A DNA stretch of 17,721 nt. Origin: an uncultured Collinsella sp. (GTDB lineage: Bacteria > Actinomycetota > Coriobacteriia > Coriobacteriales > Coriobacteriaceae). Positions 1-5,602 of this stretch are shown one piece after another. Under the pieces are notes generated by a model. That model had not been told where the DNA came from and searched no databases. It saw only the letters and a list, made by a program, of their open reading frames with translations. Position 1 is the stretch's first letter. Each line of letters begins with the position of its first letter. Made by a program: the position numbers and the translations under genes. Location of the stretch: assembly GCA_900550815.1 (NCBI GenBank), contig URTW01000019.1, positions 1 through 17,721 of the forward strand. Reading direction: 5' to 3'.

Positions 1-1
1 C

Positions 2-190
2 TCGCTCGTCATGAAGTTCGAGCACCTCACGCCCGAGGAGATCGTCAAGGTCACCAACCCCACCGGTGTGCCGCTCGTCTACCCCTACGCTGCCGAGATC
101 ACCGTCCTCGATCAGCGCTACATCGGCGACCCGGCAACCATCGCCGCCAAGATCGACGCCGTGGCCAATCAGGGCAAGGCGCACAAGTAG
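2..190 (+). CDS. gpmA: 2,3-bisphosphoglycerate-dependent phosphoglycerate mutase, C-terminal end (partial)
   Basis: Open frame entering from the left edge and ending at TAG 188-190; 62 residues are visible. The tail contains NPTGVPLVYPY, then QRYIGDP and IAAKIDAVANQGKAHK. This matches the C-terminal signature of cofactor-dependent phosphoglycerate mutases (E. coli GpmA has a PTG-PLVYE motif, then YYLG, then IAAKAAAVANQGKAK). The enzyme interconverts 3- and 2-phosphoglycerate in cytosolic glycolysis. The catalytic histidines lie upstream of the window. The next gene is on the same strand 75 nt downstream. No T-rich terminator is visible between them, only two direct copies of GCGCGGCGCC at 209-218 and 230-239 that could form a weak stem. 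Identification is confident despite truncation by the window edge. Confidence 0.93.
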   Translation, partial: SLVMKFEHLTPEEIVKVTNPTGVPLVYPYAAEITVLDQRYIGDPATIAAKIDAVANQGKAHK

Positions 191-265
191 CCCCAGCCCA
201 AGCCCAGCGCGCGGCGCCACGTGCTCCAAGCGCGGCGCCGCACCACCCATATGCAGGAACCCACC

Positions 266-1534
266 ATGTTCAACAACATGCTCAACCAACTCAAACATCA
301 ATTTGGCTCCCGACGCACTGGCGGCCACGGAGGCCTAGACATCGCACGGCATATCGGGCCCGGCCTGCTCGTGACCGTCGGCTTTATCGACCCGGGCAAT
401 TGGGCCTCCAATATGGCCGCCGGCTCGCAGTTTGGCTACGCGCTGCTGTGGATCGTCACGCTGTCCACGATCATGCTCATCGTGCTGCAGCACAACGCGG
501 CGCACCTGGGTATCGCCACGGGCGCCTGTCTTGCCGAGGCCACGACACGTTACCTCCCCCGCTTCGTTGGGCGCACGGTGCTCGCCAGTGCCTATCTTGC
601 GACCATCGCCCCCGCCATGGCCGAAGTCCAGGGCGGTGCGATCGCCCTTCAAAAGCTCTATGGCCTGCCCGTCCGCGCCGGCTGCATCATCGTGGCGGCG
701 GCATCGATTGTCATGCTCATGACAAGCTCCTACAAACGCGCCGAACGCTGGATCATCGCCTTCGTGGGCGTGGTGGGACTTTCGTTTTTAGCCGAGCTTG
801 CACTAGTCAAGGTCGACTGGCCGCAAGCCGCCACAAGCTGGATCACACCCAGTATGCCCACCGGCTCGGCCGCGATTATCGTAAGTGTCATAGGCGCGGT
901 CGTTATGCCCCACAACCTCTTCCTGCACTCCGAGGTCATCCAATCCATGCACTTCGAAGGCCAAGGCGAGCAGATTATCGAGGAACGTCTGCGCTACGAG
1001 CTCTTCGACACGCTCTTTTCGATGGGCGTGGGCTGGGCGATCAACTCGGCCATGGTCATCCTGGCCGCAACGACCTTCTTTGCGCATGGCATTGTCGTAG
1101 ACGACCTCGCCGTCGCAGCGGACACGCTCTCCCCCATTCTGGGCCCGGCAAGCTCGACCATCTTTGCGGTGGCACTGCTGATTGCGGGCATATCGAGTAG
1201 TGTGACGGCGGGCATGGCGGCGGGCACCATCACCGCGGGCATGTTCGACGAGGAATACGACATCCACGACCGACATTCCTCGATCGGGGTGGCGGCCTGT
1301 TTCGCCGGCGCAGTGGCGGCGTGTCTGGTCGTCCCAAATCCTTTTGAAGGTCTCATCTGGAGTCAGGCACTGCTGTCGCTTCAGCTGCCGATTACGGTCT
1401 TTGTGCTCATACGGCTCACCAGCTCAGCCCACGTTATGGGCAAATACGCCAACTCGCGCCCGCTCAACGCGCTGCTCGTAGGGATCGGCGTCATCGTGAC
1501 GATTCTCGACATCGTGCTGCTAACGGGGATGTAA
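266..1534 (+). CDS. mntH: Nramp-family divalent metal (Mn2+/Fe2+) transporter
   Basis: A 422-residue polytopic membrane protein of the SLC11/Nramp family, expected to import Mn2+ or Fe2+ with protons. Two family-defining metal-site motifs are visible: DPGN at residues 42-45 (helix 1) and AVVMPHN starting at about residue 211 (helix 6), which keeps the metal-binding Met. That argues for a transition-metal transporter rather than the Mg2+-transporting branch known in Eggerthella, where this site differs. About 11 hydrophobic segments follow in the usual pattern. Start choice: the frame is open from GTG 221 and ATG 251, but ATG 266 has AGGAA at 255-259 with 6-nt spacing, so 266 is preferred. It follows gpmA and is convergent with the rubredoxin gene. 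No Mn riboswitch or obvious MntR site is seen upstream. The gene symbol is by family; substrate is inferred. Confidence 0.85.
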   Translation: MFNNMLNQLKHQFGSRRTGGHGGLDIARHIGPGLLVTVGFIDPGNWASNMAAGSQFGYALLWIVTLSTIMLIVLQHNAAHLGIATGACLAEATTRYLPRFVGRTVLASAYLATIAPAMAEVQGGAIALQKLYGLPVRAGCIIVAAASIVMLMTSSYKRAERWIIAFVGVVGLSFLAELALVKVDWPQAATSWITPSMPTGSAAIIVSVIGAVVMPHNLFLHSEVIQSMHFEGQGEQIIEERLRYELFDTLFSMGVGWAINSAMVILAATTFFAHGIVVDDLAVAADTLSPILGPASSTIFAVALLIAGISSSVTAGMAAGTITAGMFDEEYDIHDRHSSIGVAACFAGAVAACLVVPNPFEGLIWSQALLSLQLPITVFVLIRLTSSAHVMGKYANSRPLNALLVGIGVIVTILDIVLLTGM

Positions 1535-1610
1535 TTGGGATGGCGTGACTGTCCAGATATAACGTCTTAATCTGTAACACGTGAGACCGTTTTAAACCGT
1601 CAGATAAATC

Positions 1611-1646
1611 AAAAGGGTCCCGGCCGAGAATTCGACCGGGACCCTT
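1611..1646 (-). terminator. Intrinsic terminator of the rubredoxin transcript
   Basis: Perfect 11-bp inverted repeat, AAGGGTCCCGG at 1613-1623 and its complement at 1636-1646, with a 12-nt loop. Read on the minus strand it is followed by TTTTGATTT, so it ends the rubredoxin gene. On the plus strand the T tract is minimal, but it may also stop mntH readthrough, since the two genes converge here. Confidence 0.8.
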
Positions 1647-1685
1647 GGACAGAGCTATGTTCGGCTTTCGCCGTGTGCCTGCGAG

Positions 1686-1829
1686 TTACTCCTCGACGAG
1701 CTCAAACTGATCGGGACCGACGCCGCACACCGGGCACACGTAGTCCTCGGGCAGCTCGGGCGTGTCGACCTCAACCTCGTAACCGCAAACGGTGCACACA
1801 AACTTATACGTCTTCTTCTCCTCAGCCAT
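1686..1829 (-). CDS. Minimal rubredoxin (47 aa)
   Basis: A 47-residue protein starting [20 protein letters not shown]. It has two iron-binding knuckles, CTVCGY (Cys12, Cys15) and CPVCGVG (Cys32, Cys35), which would ligate a single Fe(SCys)4 centre. The C-terminal GPDQFELVE is typical of rubredoxins. The segment between the knuckles is only 16 residues, whereas standard 52-54 residue rubredoxins carry a longer D/G/P-rich loop there, so this is a shortened form. ATG 1829 is preceded by AGGAGA with 5-nt spacing. It lies 88 nt downstream of a flavin reductase on the same strand and has its own promoter-like hexamers in that gap. Likely role: cytosolic one-electron carrier taking electrons from the flavin reductase, perhaps to an O2-, NO- or peroxide-reducing enzyme elsewhere; the acceptor is not in this window. 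Confidence 0.9.
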   Translation of the reverse strand: MAEEKKTYKFVCTVCGYEVEVDTPELPEDYVCPVCGVGPDQFELVEE

Positions 1830-1872
1830 GATGTTCTCCTCTCGAACGTGACTGCTGGTGTACTTACTTATT

Positions 1873-1900
1873 AGTATATATTCTCAATAAGATAATGCAA
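1873..1900 (-). promoter_or_regulatory. Predicted promoter for rubredoxin
   Basis: On the minus strand TTGCAT (1895-1900) and TATACT (1873-1878) are separated by 16 nt, in a strikingly AT-rich patch (1861-1920) of an otherwise GC-rich region. The predicted start, near 1866, is about 37 nt upstream of the rubredoxin ATG. The -10 lies in an imperfect AT-rich palindrome (1868-1890), possibly a regulator site. This is a hexamer match only. Confidence 0.55.
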
Positions 1901-1917
1901 GTATTTTTAGAACATTT

Positions 1918-2421
1918 CTAGCCTTGATACGACGAGGCTTTGGGCGGCGTCTTGCCCTTTAGCACCTTGTGATAGTAGTCGTACGTCAGCGGCGTCTCGT
2001 CGCTCAGGCGCTCGGCATCCTCGACCTCGCCAATAAACAGCAGATGCGTGCCCACATCCACTGTGTCGATCAAACGGCAGCTAAACAGGGCCGCCGCGTG
2101 CTCGGGCACATAGGGCATGCCCAGAGCCGTCTCGCGGGTCTCGTATTTGGCAAACTTGTCATAATCGCTGCTGGTGCGGAACCCAAAGTTACCGATGTAG
2201 AGCATGTCGGCGGTCTGATCGATCACGGTCAGCGCGAACGCTTTGGCCGATGCGATGACGCCCGAGGTGACATTGTCCTTGTTCACGGCAACCGAAATAC
2301 GCGGCGGGGCGGATGTCACCTGCACTGCTGTGTTGATAACGCAGCCGGCACGCAGCCCGTCCGCCGCGGCGCTCACCACGTACAGGCCACTCGGCATCGT
2401 AAAGAACGCAGTTTTGTCCAT
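1918..2421 (-). CDS. Flavin reductase-like FMN-binding protein
   Basis: A 167-residue single-domain protein of the flavin reductase-like, FMN-binding split-barrel family. Visible hallmarks are MPSGLYVVSA near the N-terminus, then VQVTSAPPRISVAVNK around residues 33-48, TSGVIASAKAFALTVI, and a YDYYHKVLKGKTPPKA tail, as in the NADH-dependent flavin reductase domain of clostridial high-molecular-weight rubredoxins. The frame is open further upstream, but ATG 2421 has GGGGAG about 8 nt before it and gives the family-typical N-terminus MDKTAFFTMPSG. The downstream neighbour is a separate rubredoxin, so the two probably provide as individual proteins what other anaerobes encode as one fusion: NAD(P)H to FMN to rubredoxin. 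Likely cytosolic, with a role in oxygen or NO defence inferred from those homologues. Confidence 0.85.
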   Translation of the reverse strand: MDKTAFFTMPSGLYVVSAAADGLRAGCVINTAVQVTSAPPRISVAVNKDNVTSGVIASAKAFALTVIDQTADMLYIGNFGFRTSSDYDKFAKYETRETALGMPYVPEHAAALFSCRLIDTVDVGTHLLFIGEVEDAERLSDETPLTYDYYHKVLKGKTPPKASSYQG

Positions 2422-2472
2422 AACGATCACTCCCCTAACCCAGGATTGAACCTCATGGATGTATGTACCCAC

Positions 2473-2506
2473 AAAAAAGGCGACGCCCATAACGGACGCC
2501 GCCTTT
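2473..2506 (-). terminator. Intrinsic terminator after the TPR protein-smpB transcript
   Basis: Inverted repeat AAAGGCGACG (2476-2485) with CGCCGCCTTT (2497-2506), one mismatch in 10 bp and an 11-nt loop. It is followed on the minus strand by TTTTTT. It ends transcription coming from smpB and insulates the flavin reductase gene, whose ATG is 52 nt further on. Confidence 0.8.
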
Positions 2507-2548
2507 GAGACATATGTGTCAGAACAGTAAGAAAGATGAGACGCCCGC

Positions 2549-2615
2549 AGTTGCGGTGAAATAGGGACTGAATAGTCCCTCAATCAGGCAAAACAGTCCG
2601 TATTCCACCGCAACT
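2549..2615. repeat. Nested intergenic palindrome (22-bp arms with inner hairpin)
   Basis: Outer arms 2549-2570 and 2594-2615 pair at 20 of 22 positions (AGTTGCGGTG... against ...CACCGCAACT). Inside it is a second, mutually exclusive, perfect 7-bp hairpin: AGGGACT (2563-2569), loop GAAT, AGTCCCT (2574-2580). It begins 12 nt after the smpB stop and is separate from the true terminator downstream. It has no T tract and no coding content. The shape fits a dispersed REP/MITE-like hairpin or an mRNA 3' structure; copy number cannot be judged from this window. Confidence 0.7.
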
Positions 2616-2627
2616 TATGAAGGGTGG

Positions 2628-3098
2628 TCAGCGATTGCGCTCTTTGAGGGCGCGGTCGATCTCGCGTTGGACATCACGCTTGGCCATGTCCTCGCGCTTG
2701 TCATAGAGCTTCTTGCCGCGACCCAGACCCAGCAGCAGCTTTACGCGGCCGTCGGTATTAAAGTAGAGCTCCAACGGAACCAGCGCATAACCACGGTTGC
2801 GAAGTTTGCCGTCAAGAAAGTCGATCTCCTTGCGGTGCAGCAGCAGACGACGCCGACGGTCGGGATCGCGATTCCACACGCCACCATGGCTATAAGGGTG
2901 GATATGCAGGCCGACGAGCCAGCACTCCCCGCCGCGGATCAGCGCGAAGGTATCGGTAATCTGGCAGGCGCGCTCGCGAATCGACTTGACCTCGGTGCCA
3001 CTCAGTTCGATACCGCATTCGAACGTCTCATCGATAAAGTACTCGTGATGTGCCGAGCGATTCTTGGAAATGAGCTTGCGCTCGCGCTTACTGGGCAT
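2628..3098 (-). CDS. smpB: SsrA-binding protein SmpB
   Basis: A 156-residue basic RNA-binding protein that escorts tmRNA to stalled ribosomes for trans-translation. Recognisable motifs are KRERKLISKNRSAHHEYFI at the N-terminus, ECGIELSGTEVKSIR (about residues 27-41), HIHPYSHGGVWNRDPDRRRRLLLHRKEI, and the terminal GLGRGKKLYDKREDMAKRD with a basic tail to RNR. The length is normal for the family. The frame extends upstream, but ATG 3098 has AGGAGG 6 nt before it and gives the canonical start. It overlaps the end of the TPR-protein gene by 11 nt, so translational coupling is likely. RNase R, its usual partner in decay of tagged mRNAs, is encoded at 11723-13858. The tmRNA gene itself is not in the window. 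Confidence 0.96.
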   Translation of the reverse strand: MPSKRERKLISKNRSAHHEYFIDETFECGIELSGTEVKSIRERACQITDTFALIRGGECWLVGLHIHPYSHGGVWNRDPDRRRRLLLHRKEIDFLDGKLRNRGYALVPLELYFNTDGRVKLLLGLGRGKKLYDKREDMAKRDVQREIDRALKERNR

Positions 3099-4056
3099 CG
3101 CCGGCCTCCTTGGCGCCATCGGCGTTTGAGCCCGCAGCCTCGCGCTTTGCCTTGCGCTCGGCATTGAGCTCAGCATCGCTCTCGCGCACCAGTTTGATAA
3201 TCGCCGCGCAGGCTTCCTCGCCCACCAAGTCGCGAGCACGCACCGTCAGGCGCGTCGCCTCCTGCTTGTCGCCGTCGCTTGCAGCATCGGTCGCGCACAT
3301 AATCAGGCAGATGGCAATCTCGGCCGAAGGTGAGGTCGGAACGCCCTGCAACGCCAGCTCGCCCATCACGTGCTCGTCGCTCTCCTCGGCGGCATCCGGA
3401 TAGGTGGTATGGATCTTGTTGAGCAGGCGCGTCGTATGCGCATCGTTGGGCGCCAGGCGCAGTGCCAGACGCGCGCAGCCCACGGCAGCCGAAACGTTCT
3501 CGGTCTCGGGCTCCAAGAAATACTGACCTAGATTGGCGTAAGCGCGGGCGGCGCACTTGCCATCGCTTGCACGCTCCAGCACCGAGAACGAGAGCGATGC
3601 CCATTCCTGCTTGTCCTCGAGTGCGCGGAACAGCTCGGCCAAATCCAAGCGATAGTTGCAGTTCATGGGGTCCCAACGCACAGCCTGCATCAGGGCATTA
3701 CGAGCGCTCACATAATCCTGCTGGCGAATGTAGGCAAACGCCATATCAGAGTACAGGCGGTCAAACGGCACCTCGACCTGCACGAGCTCGCGCGGATCCT
3801 TCTCCACGCGGCGATAGGCCAAGCGCTCAAACTTGCTATCGAAGCTAAAGTATTGGCGCTTCTCCTCCGTCTTGCACTCAGCGTCGATATACTCCTCGGC
3901 GAGCTCCACCAGACGCTCCAGCAGCGGCGTCGCCGTAGCCAGGTCGCCCTGCGCCAGATAGTTCTCGGCATACGTGATGTCTTGCAAGCTGATGGGCAGC
4001 TCCGTGGCGGCTCCTCGATCTGAGCGAAACACGGCAGGCGCCGTATATACGGTCAA
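3088..4056 (-). CDS. TPR-like repeat protein of unknown function
   Basis: An acidic, mostly alpha-helical protein of up to 322 residues with no signal peptide or membrane segment. Helix-pair repeats resembling tetratricopeptide repeats are visible, for example YSDMAFAYIRQQDYVSARNA followed by LMQAVRWDP, then NYRLDLAELFRALEDKQEWA. The C-terminus is rich in Ala, Glu and Lys. TPR proteins usually mediate protein-protein contacts; no catalytic motif is seen. The start is unsure: the 5'-most in-frame start is TTG 4056, just after the tRNA terminator, and neither it nor GTG 4032 has a convincing ribosome binding site. The stop overlaps smpB by 11 nt, so the pair is cotranscribed. It may be a lineage-specific companion of SmpB, but neighbourhood alone does not give it a function. 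Confidence 0.72.
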   Translation of the reverse strand: MTVYTAPAVFRSDRGAATELPISLQDITYAENYLAQGDLATATPLLERLVELAEEYIDAECKTEEKRQYFSFDSKFERLAYRRVEKDPRELVQVEVPFDRLYSDMAFAYIRQQDYVSARNALMQAVRWDPMNCNYRLDLAELFRALEDKQEWASLSFSVLERASDGKCAARAYANLGQYFLEPETENVSAAVGCARLALRLAPNDAHTTRLLNKIHTTYPDAAEESDEHVMGELALQGVPTSPSAEIAICLIMCATDAASDGDKQEATRLTVRARDLVGEEACAAIIKLVRESDAELNAERKAKREAAGSNADGAKEAGDAQ

Positions 4057-4061
4057 TACAC

Positions 4062-4089
4062 AAAACCCGGGTCTCTTACGAGGCCCGGG
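4062..4089 (-). terminator. Intrinsic terminator of the tRNA-Gln/tRNA-Glu transcript
   Basis: Stem 4066-4075 with 4080-4089 (CCCGGG plus CTC/GAG, 9 of 10 pairs) around a 4-nt loop, followed on the minus strand by TTTTGTGTATT. It begins 10 nt after the encoded CCA of tRNA-Glu. Confidence 0.85.
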
Positions 4090-4099
4090 CGTTCAATTT

Positions 4100-4176
4100 T
4101 GGTAGCCCGTACCAGATTCGAACTGGTGATCTCCGCCTTGAGAGGGCGGCGTCCTAAACCGCTAGACGAACGGGCC
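4100..4176 (-). tRNA. tRNA-Glu (CUC)
   Basis: A cloverleaf can be drawn by eye on the minus strand. The acceptor begins GGCCCGT (ending at 4176) and pairs with ACGGGCT, with a G-U at the terminal pair. The D-arm is GTCT...GGAC. The anticodon arm is CCGCC-CTCTCAA-GGCGG with anticodon CUC. The T-arm is ACCAG-TTCGAAT-CTGGT. CCA is encoded at 4100-4102. It decodes GAG, a frequent codon in a GC-rich genome. Confidence 0.96.
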
Positions 4177-4193
4177 ATATGTAGCAAATGCAA

Positions 4194-4267
4194 TGGCTGG
4201 GATGGAGGGAGTCGAACCCCCATTGACGGAACCAGAATCCGCTGTCCTGCCATTAGACGACATCCCA
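4194..4267 (-). tRNA. tRNA-Gln (CUG)
   Basis: Minus-strand cloverleaf: acceptor TGGGATG/CATCCCA with the U1-A72 pair typical of tRNA-Gln, D-arm GTCT...GGAC, anticodon loop TTCTGGT giving CUG, T-arm GGGGG-TTCGACT-CCCTC with a wobble, and encoded CCA at 4194-4196. It lies 17 nt upstream of tRNA-Glu, and both appear to share one promoter and one terminator. Confidence 0.96.
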
Positions 4268-4311
4268 ATGACTGCATCGCTGCGCTCGGCTGTGCCTTTG
4301 CGCAAGAAAGA

Positions 4312-4340
4312 AATATACGGGAAGTCCCGCCGTGACGCAA
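4312..4340 (-). promoter_or_regulatory. Promoter of the tRNA-Gln/tRNA-Glu operon
   Basis: On the minus strand TTGCGT (4335-4340) and TATATT (4312-4317) are 17 nt apart, placing the start near 4305, about 38 nt before tRNA-Gln. Directly upstream (4345-4377) is an AT-rich inverted repeat, CAATTTTGACT with AGTCAAATTG, in the position of an UP element or operator. Confidence 0.7.
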
Positions 4341-4543
4341 GCCCCAATTTTGACTTTTTTGAAATTCAGTCAAATTGGCCTAATTTAGTCCAACCCGTGA
4401 AGGACCTGTGAAGCCAACCGCTGTACACGAAGGGCAAAACGCCGTGAGCGGTAGCCGTCAACCGTTGGCAGATTCTACCGCGAAAACGATAGCACCAGGC
4501 AACACAATCGAGGTATCAATGATCGCGTAGATATCGAGGCGCC

Positions 4544-4954
4544 ATGGACGAAGAGCTTGATTACCTATGGGAGACCCTGGGCCTCGAGATCACTGCCGAC
4601 CTTTGGCCCGAACGGGACAAAATCCATCCCACACTGCGCCCCGCCATTACTGTGGTGCAGGCAAAATACCGCCGTGCATCCTTTTTGATCATGCGGATGT
4701 CATGGCACGCGGGACTCCCCGACCTTAAGCGAATCCAGGCAAGCCTCGTCGAGCTGTCCGGCATGCCGACCGTCATATCCGAGGCGCACCTGGAGCAGCG
4801 CCAGCGCGAGCGACTGCAACAGCAGCGGATTCCCTTTATCTGCCCCGGCGTCCAGGCATATCTGCCCTTTATGGACGAGGAGTACTGGAGCGGCAAGCCC
4901 AACAAGCACGTAAAAGTCTACGATCCGCACGAATGGGCACAGCTGGCGGACTGA
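4544..4954 (+). CDS. Hypothetical protein, possibly a fragment of a regulator family
   Basis: A 136-residue soluble protein with no signal peptide or membrane segment, and one of the few plus-strand genes here. ATG 4544 follows a GAGG at short spacing (about 4 nt). The visible features are an N-terminal acidic stretch, a central LIMRMSWHAGLPDLKRIQAS, a Gln/Arg-rich helix (LEQRQRERLQQQR), and IPFICPGVQAYLPFMDEEY. The last motif resembles the (I/V)PF-PG-Q-YLPF segment that, from memory, occurs in the N-terminal half of some Firmicutes proteins annotated as MarR-like regulators, where a winged helix follows. Here the protein ends about 30 residues after the motif, with no DNA-binding domain, so it could be a shortened paralogue. 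A weak promoter candidate is TTGGCA (4465-4470) with GATAGC 17 nt on. Function unknown. Confidence 0.6.
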   Translation: MDEELDYLWETLGLEITADLWPERDKIHPTLRPAITVVQAKYRRASFLIMRMSWHAGLPDLKRIQASLVELSGMPTVISEAHLEQRQRERLQQQRIPFICPGVQAYLPFMDEEYWSGKPNKHVKVYDPHEWAQLAD

Positions 4955-4973
4955 CTGAGGCAGGCCCGCCGGC

Positions 4974-5143
4974 GGAAAGTGCGTCCCAGATTTCAAGCTC
5001 AAACTGGCCCCTACTTTCCCGTCGAGCCCTCAACCGGAAACCGTGTCCCGCAATCGAAGCTCAGAATGGGACGTGCTTTCCGCAACCGGCCACTTTGGGA
5101 AAGTGCATCCCATTCTGGAAGCGAATTCCGGGTCGCACTTTCC
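4974..5143. repeat. Tandem array of three 46-nt palindromes at 62-nt period
   Basis: Units at 4974-5019, 5036-5081 and 5098-5143 are each exactly 46 nt, with 16-nt spacers (5020-5035 and 5082-5097) of dissimilar sequence. Each unit begins GGAAA and ends CTTTCC, with a central GAAGC or CAAGC. The left-arm consensus is GGAAAGTGCGTCCCA and the right arm is close to its reverse complement, giving six half-sites in alternating orientation. Units 2 and 3 pair at 13 and 12 of the outer 14 positions (wobbles included); unit 1 is more decayed. The array fills the gap between two convergent genes and ends 7 nt before the stop of the ArsC-like gene. There is no T tract and no coding potential. It may be a lineage-specific intergenic repeat, an mRNA end structure or a protein-binding array. 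Confidence 0.75.
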
Positions 5144-5150
5144 GCAGCCG

Positions 5151-5510
5151 CTACAGCAACGCCTCGGCCCAAGCCGCTTCCCTAAAGCCGGGAATCGCAA
5201 AGTCGTCGCCCACCAGCAGCGGACGCTTGACCAGCATGCCGTCGGTCGCCAGCAGCTCGTAGCACTCCCGATCCGTCATGCCCGCATCCAGACGCGCCTT
5301 CAGGCCCAGCTCTCGATATTTCATGCCCGACGAATTAAAGAAGCGCCGCACCGGCAGCCCCGAACGAGCAATCCAGGTCGCAAGCTCATCAGCCGTGGGA
5401 TTGTCCAAAACGATATCGCGATCGATATACTCTACCCCATGTTCGTCCAGCCATGCCTTGGCCTTCTTACAGGTCGAGCACTTGGGATATTCAACAAACA
5501 GTACAGTCAT
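5151..5510 (-). CDS. ArsC/Spx-family thioredoxin-fold protein
   Basis: A 119-residue protein starting MTVLFVEYPKCSTCKKAKAW, with a CxxC pair at Cys11 and Cys14 at the head of the first helix, then LDEHGVEYIDRDIV, IARSGLPVRRFFNSSGMKYRE (about residues 48-68), and the late MLVKRPLLVGDDFAIPGFRE. This order and length match the ArsC/Spx/YusI family. Members include glutaredoxin-dependent arsenate reductases and the redox-sensing regulator Spx; the CxxC pair resembles Spx/YusI-type proteins more than classical single-Cys ArsC. No arsenic genes are adjacent, so a general thiol-redox role is as likely as arsenate reduction. ATG 5510 has GGAGG 6 nt upstream. It lies 92 nt downstream of mupG with no clear terminator between, so it may be read as the tail of the mur operon or from its own promoter. 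Confidence 0.85.
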   Translation of the reverse strand: MTVLFVEYPKCSTCKKAKAWLDEHGVEYIDRDIVLDNPTADELATWIARSGLPVRRFFNSSGMKYRELGLKARLDAGMTDRECYELLATDGMLVKRPLLVGDDFAIPGFREAAWAEALL

Positions 5511-5602
5511 GGGAATCCTCCGAATATAGATCGGCCAACGCAGGCACACGCCACACGAGGCGCCTTCGTATGATGGGCCAATTGTAGCCCGCGGGTCACA
5601 CG

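Noticed and set aside
191..265. Metal riboswitch in front of the Nramp transporter.
   Set aside because: Only 75 nt separate the genes, and the only structure is a short GGCGCC stem. None of the conserved bases of the Mn-sensing yybP-ykoY element are present.
2500..2627. tmRNA (ssrA) gene next to smpB.
   Set aside because: No tRNA-like ends, no tag-peptide frame and no encoded CCA are seen. The structure present is a simple nested palindrome.
4100..4267. Integrated element using the tRNA genes as attachment site.
   Set aside because: There is no integrase next to them and no direct repeat of a tRNA 3' end in the window. Both tRNAs lie in an ordinary two-gene operon.
4974..5143. CRISPR array.
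   Set aside because: There are only three units of 46 nt with 16-nt spacers. The units diverge and are full palindromes, and no cas genes are present. Spacer length and repeat divergence are wrong for CRISPR.
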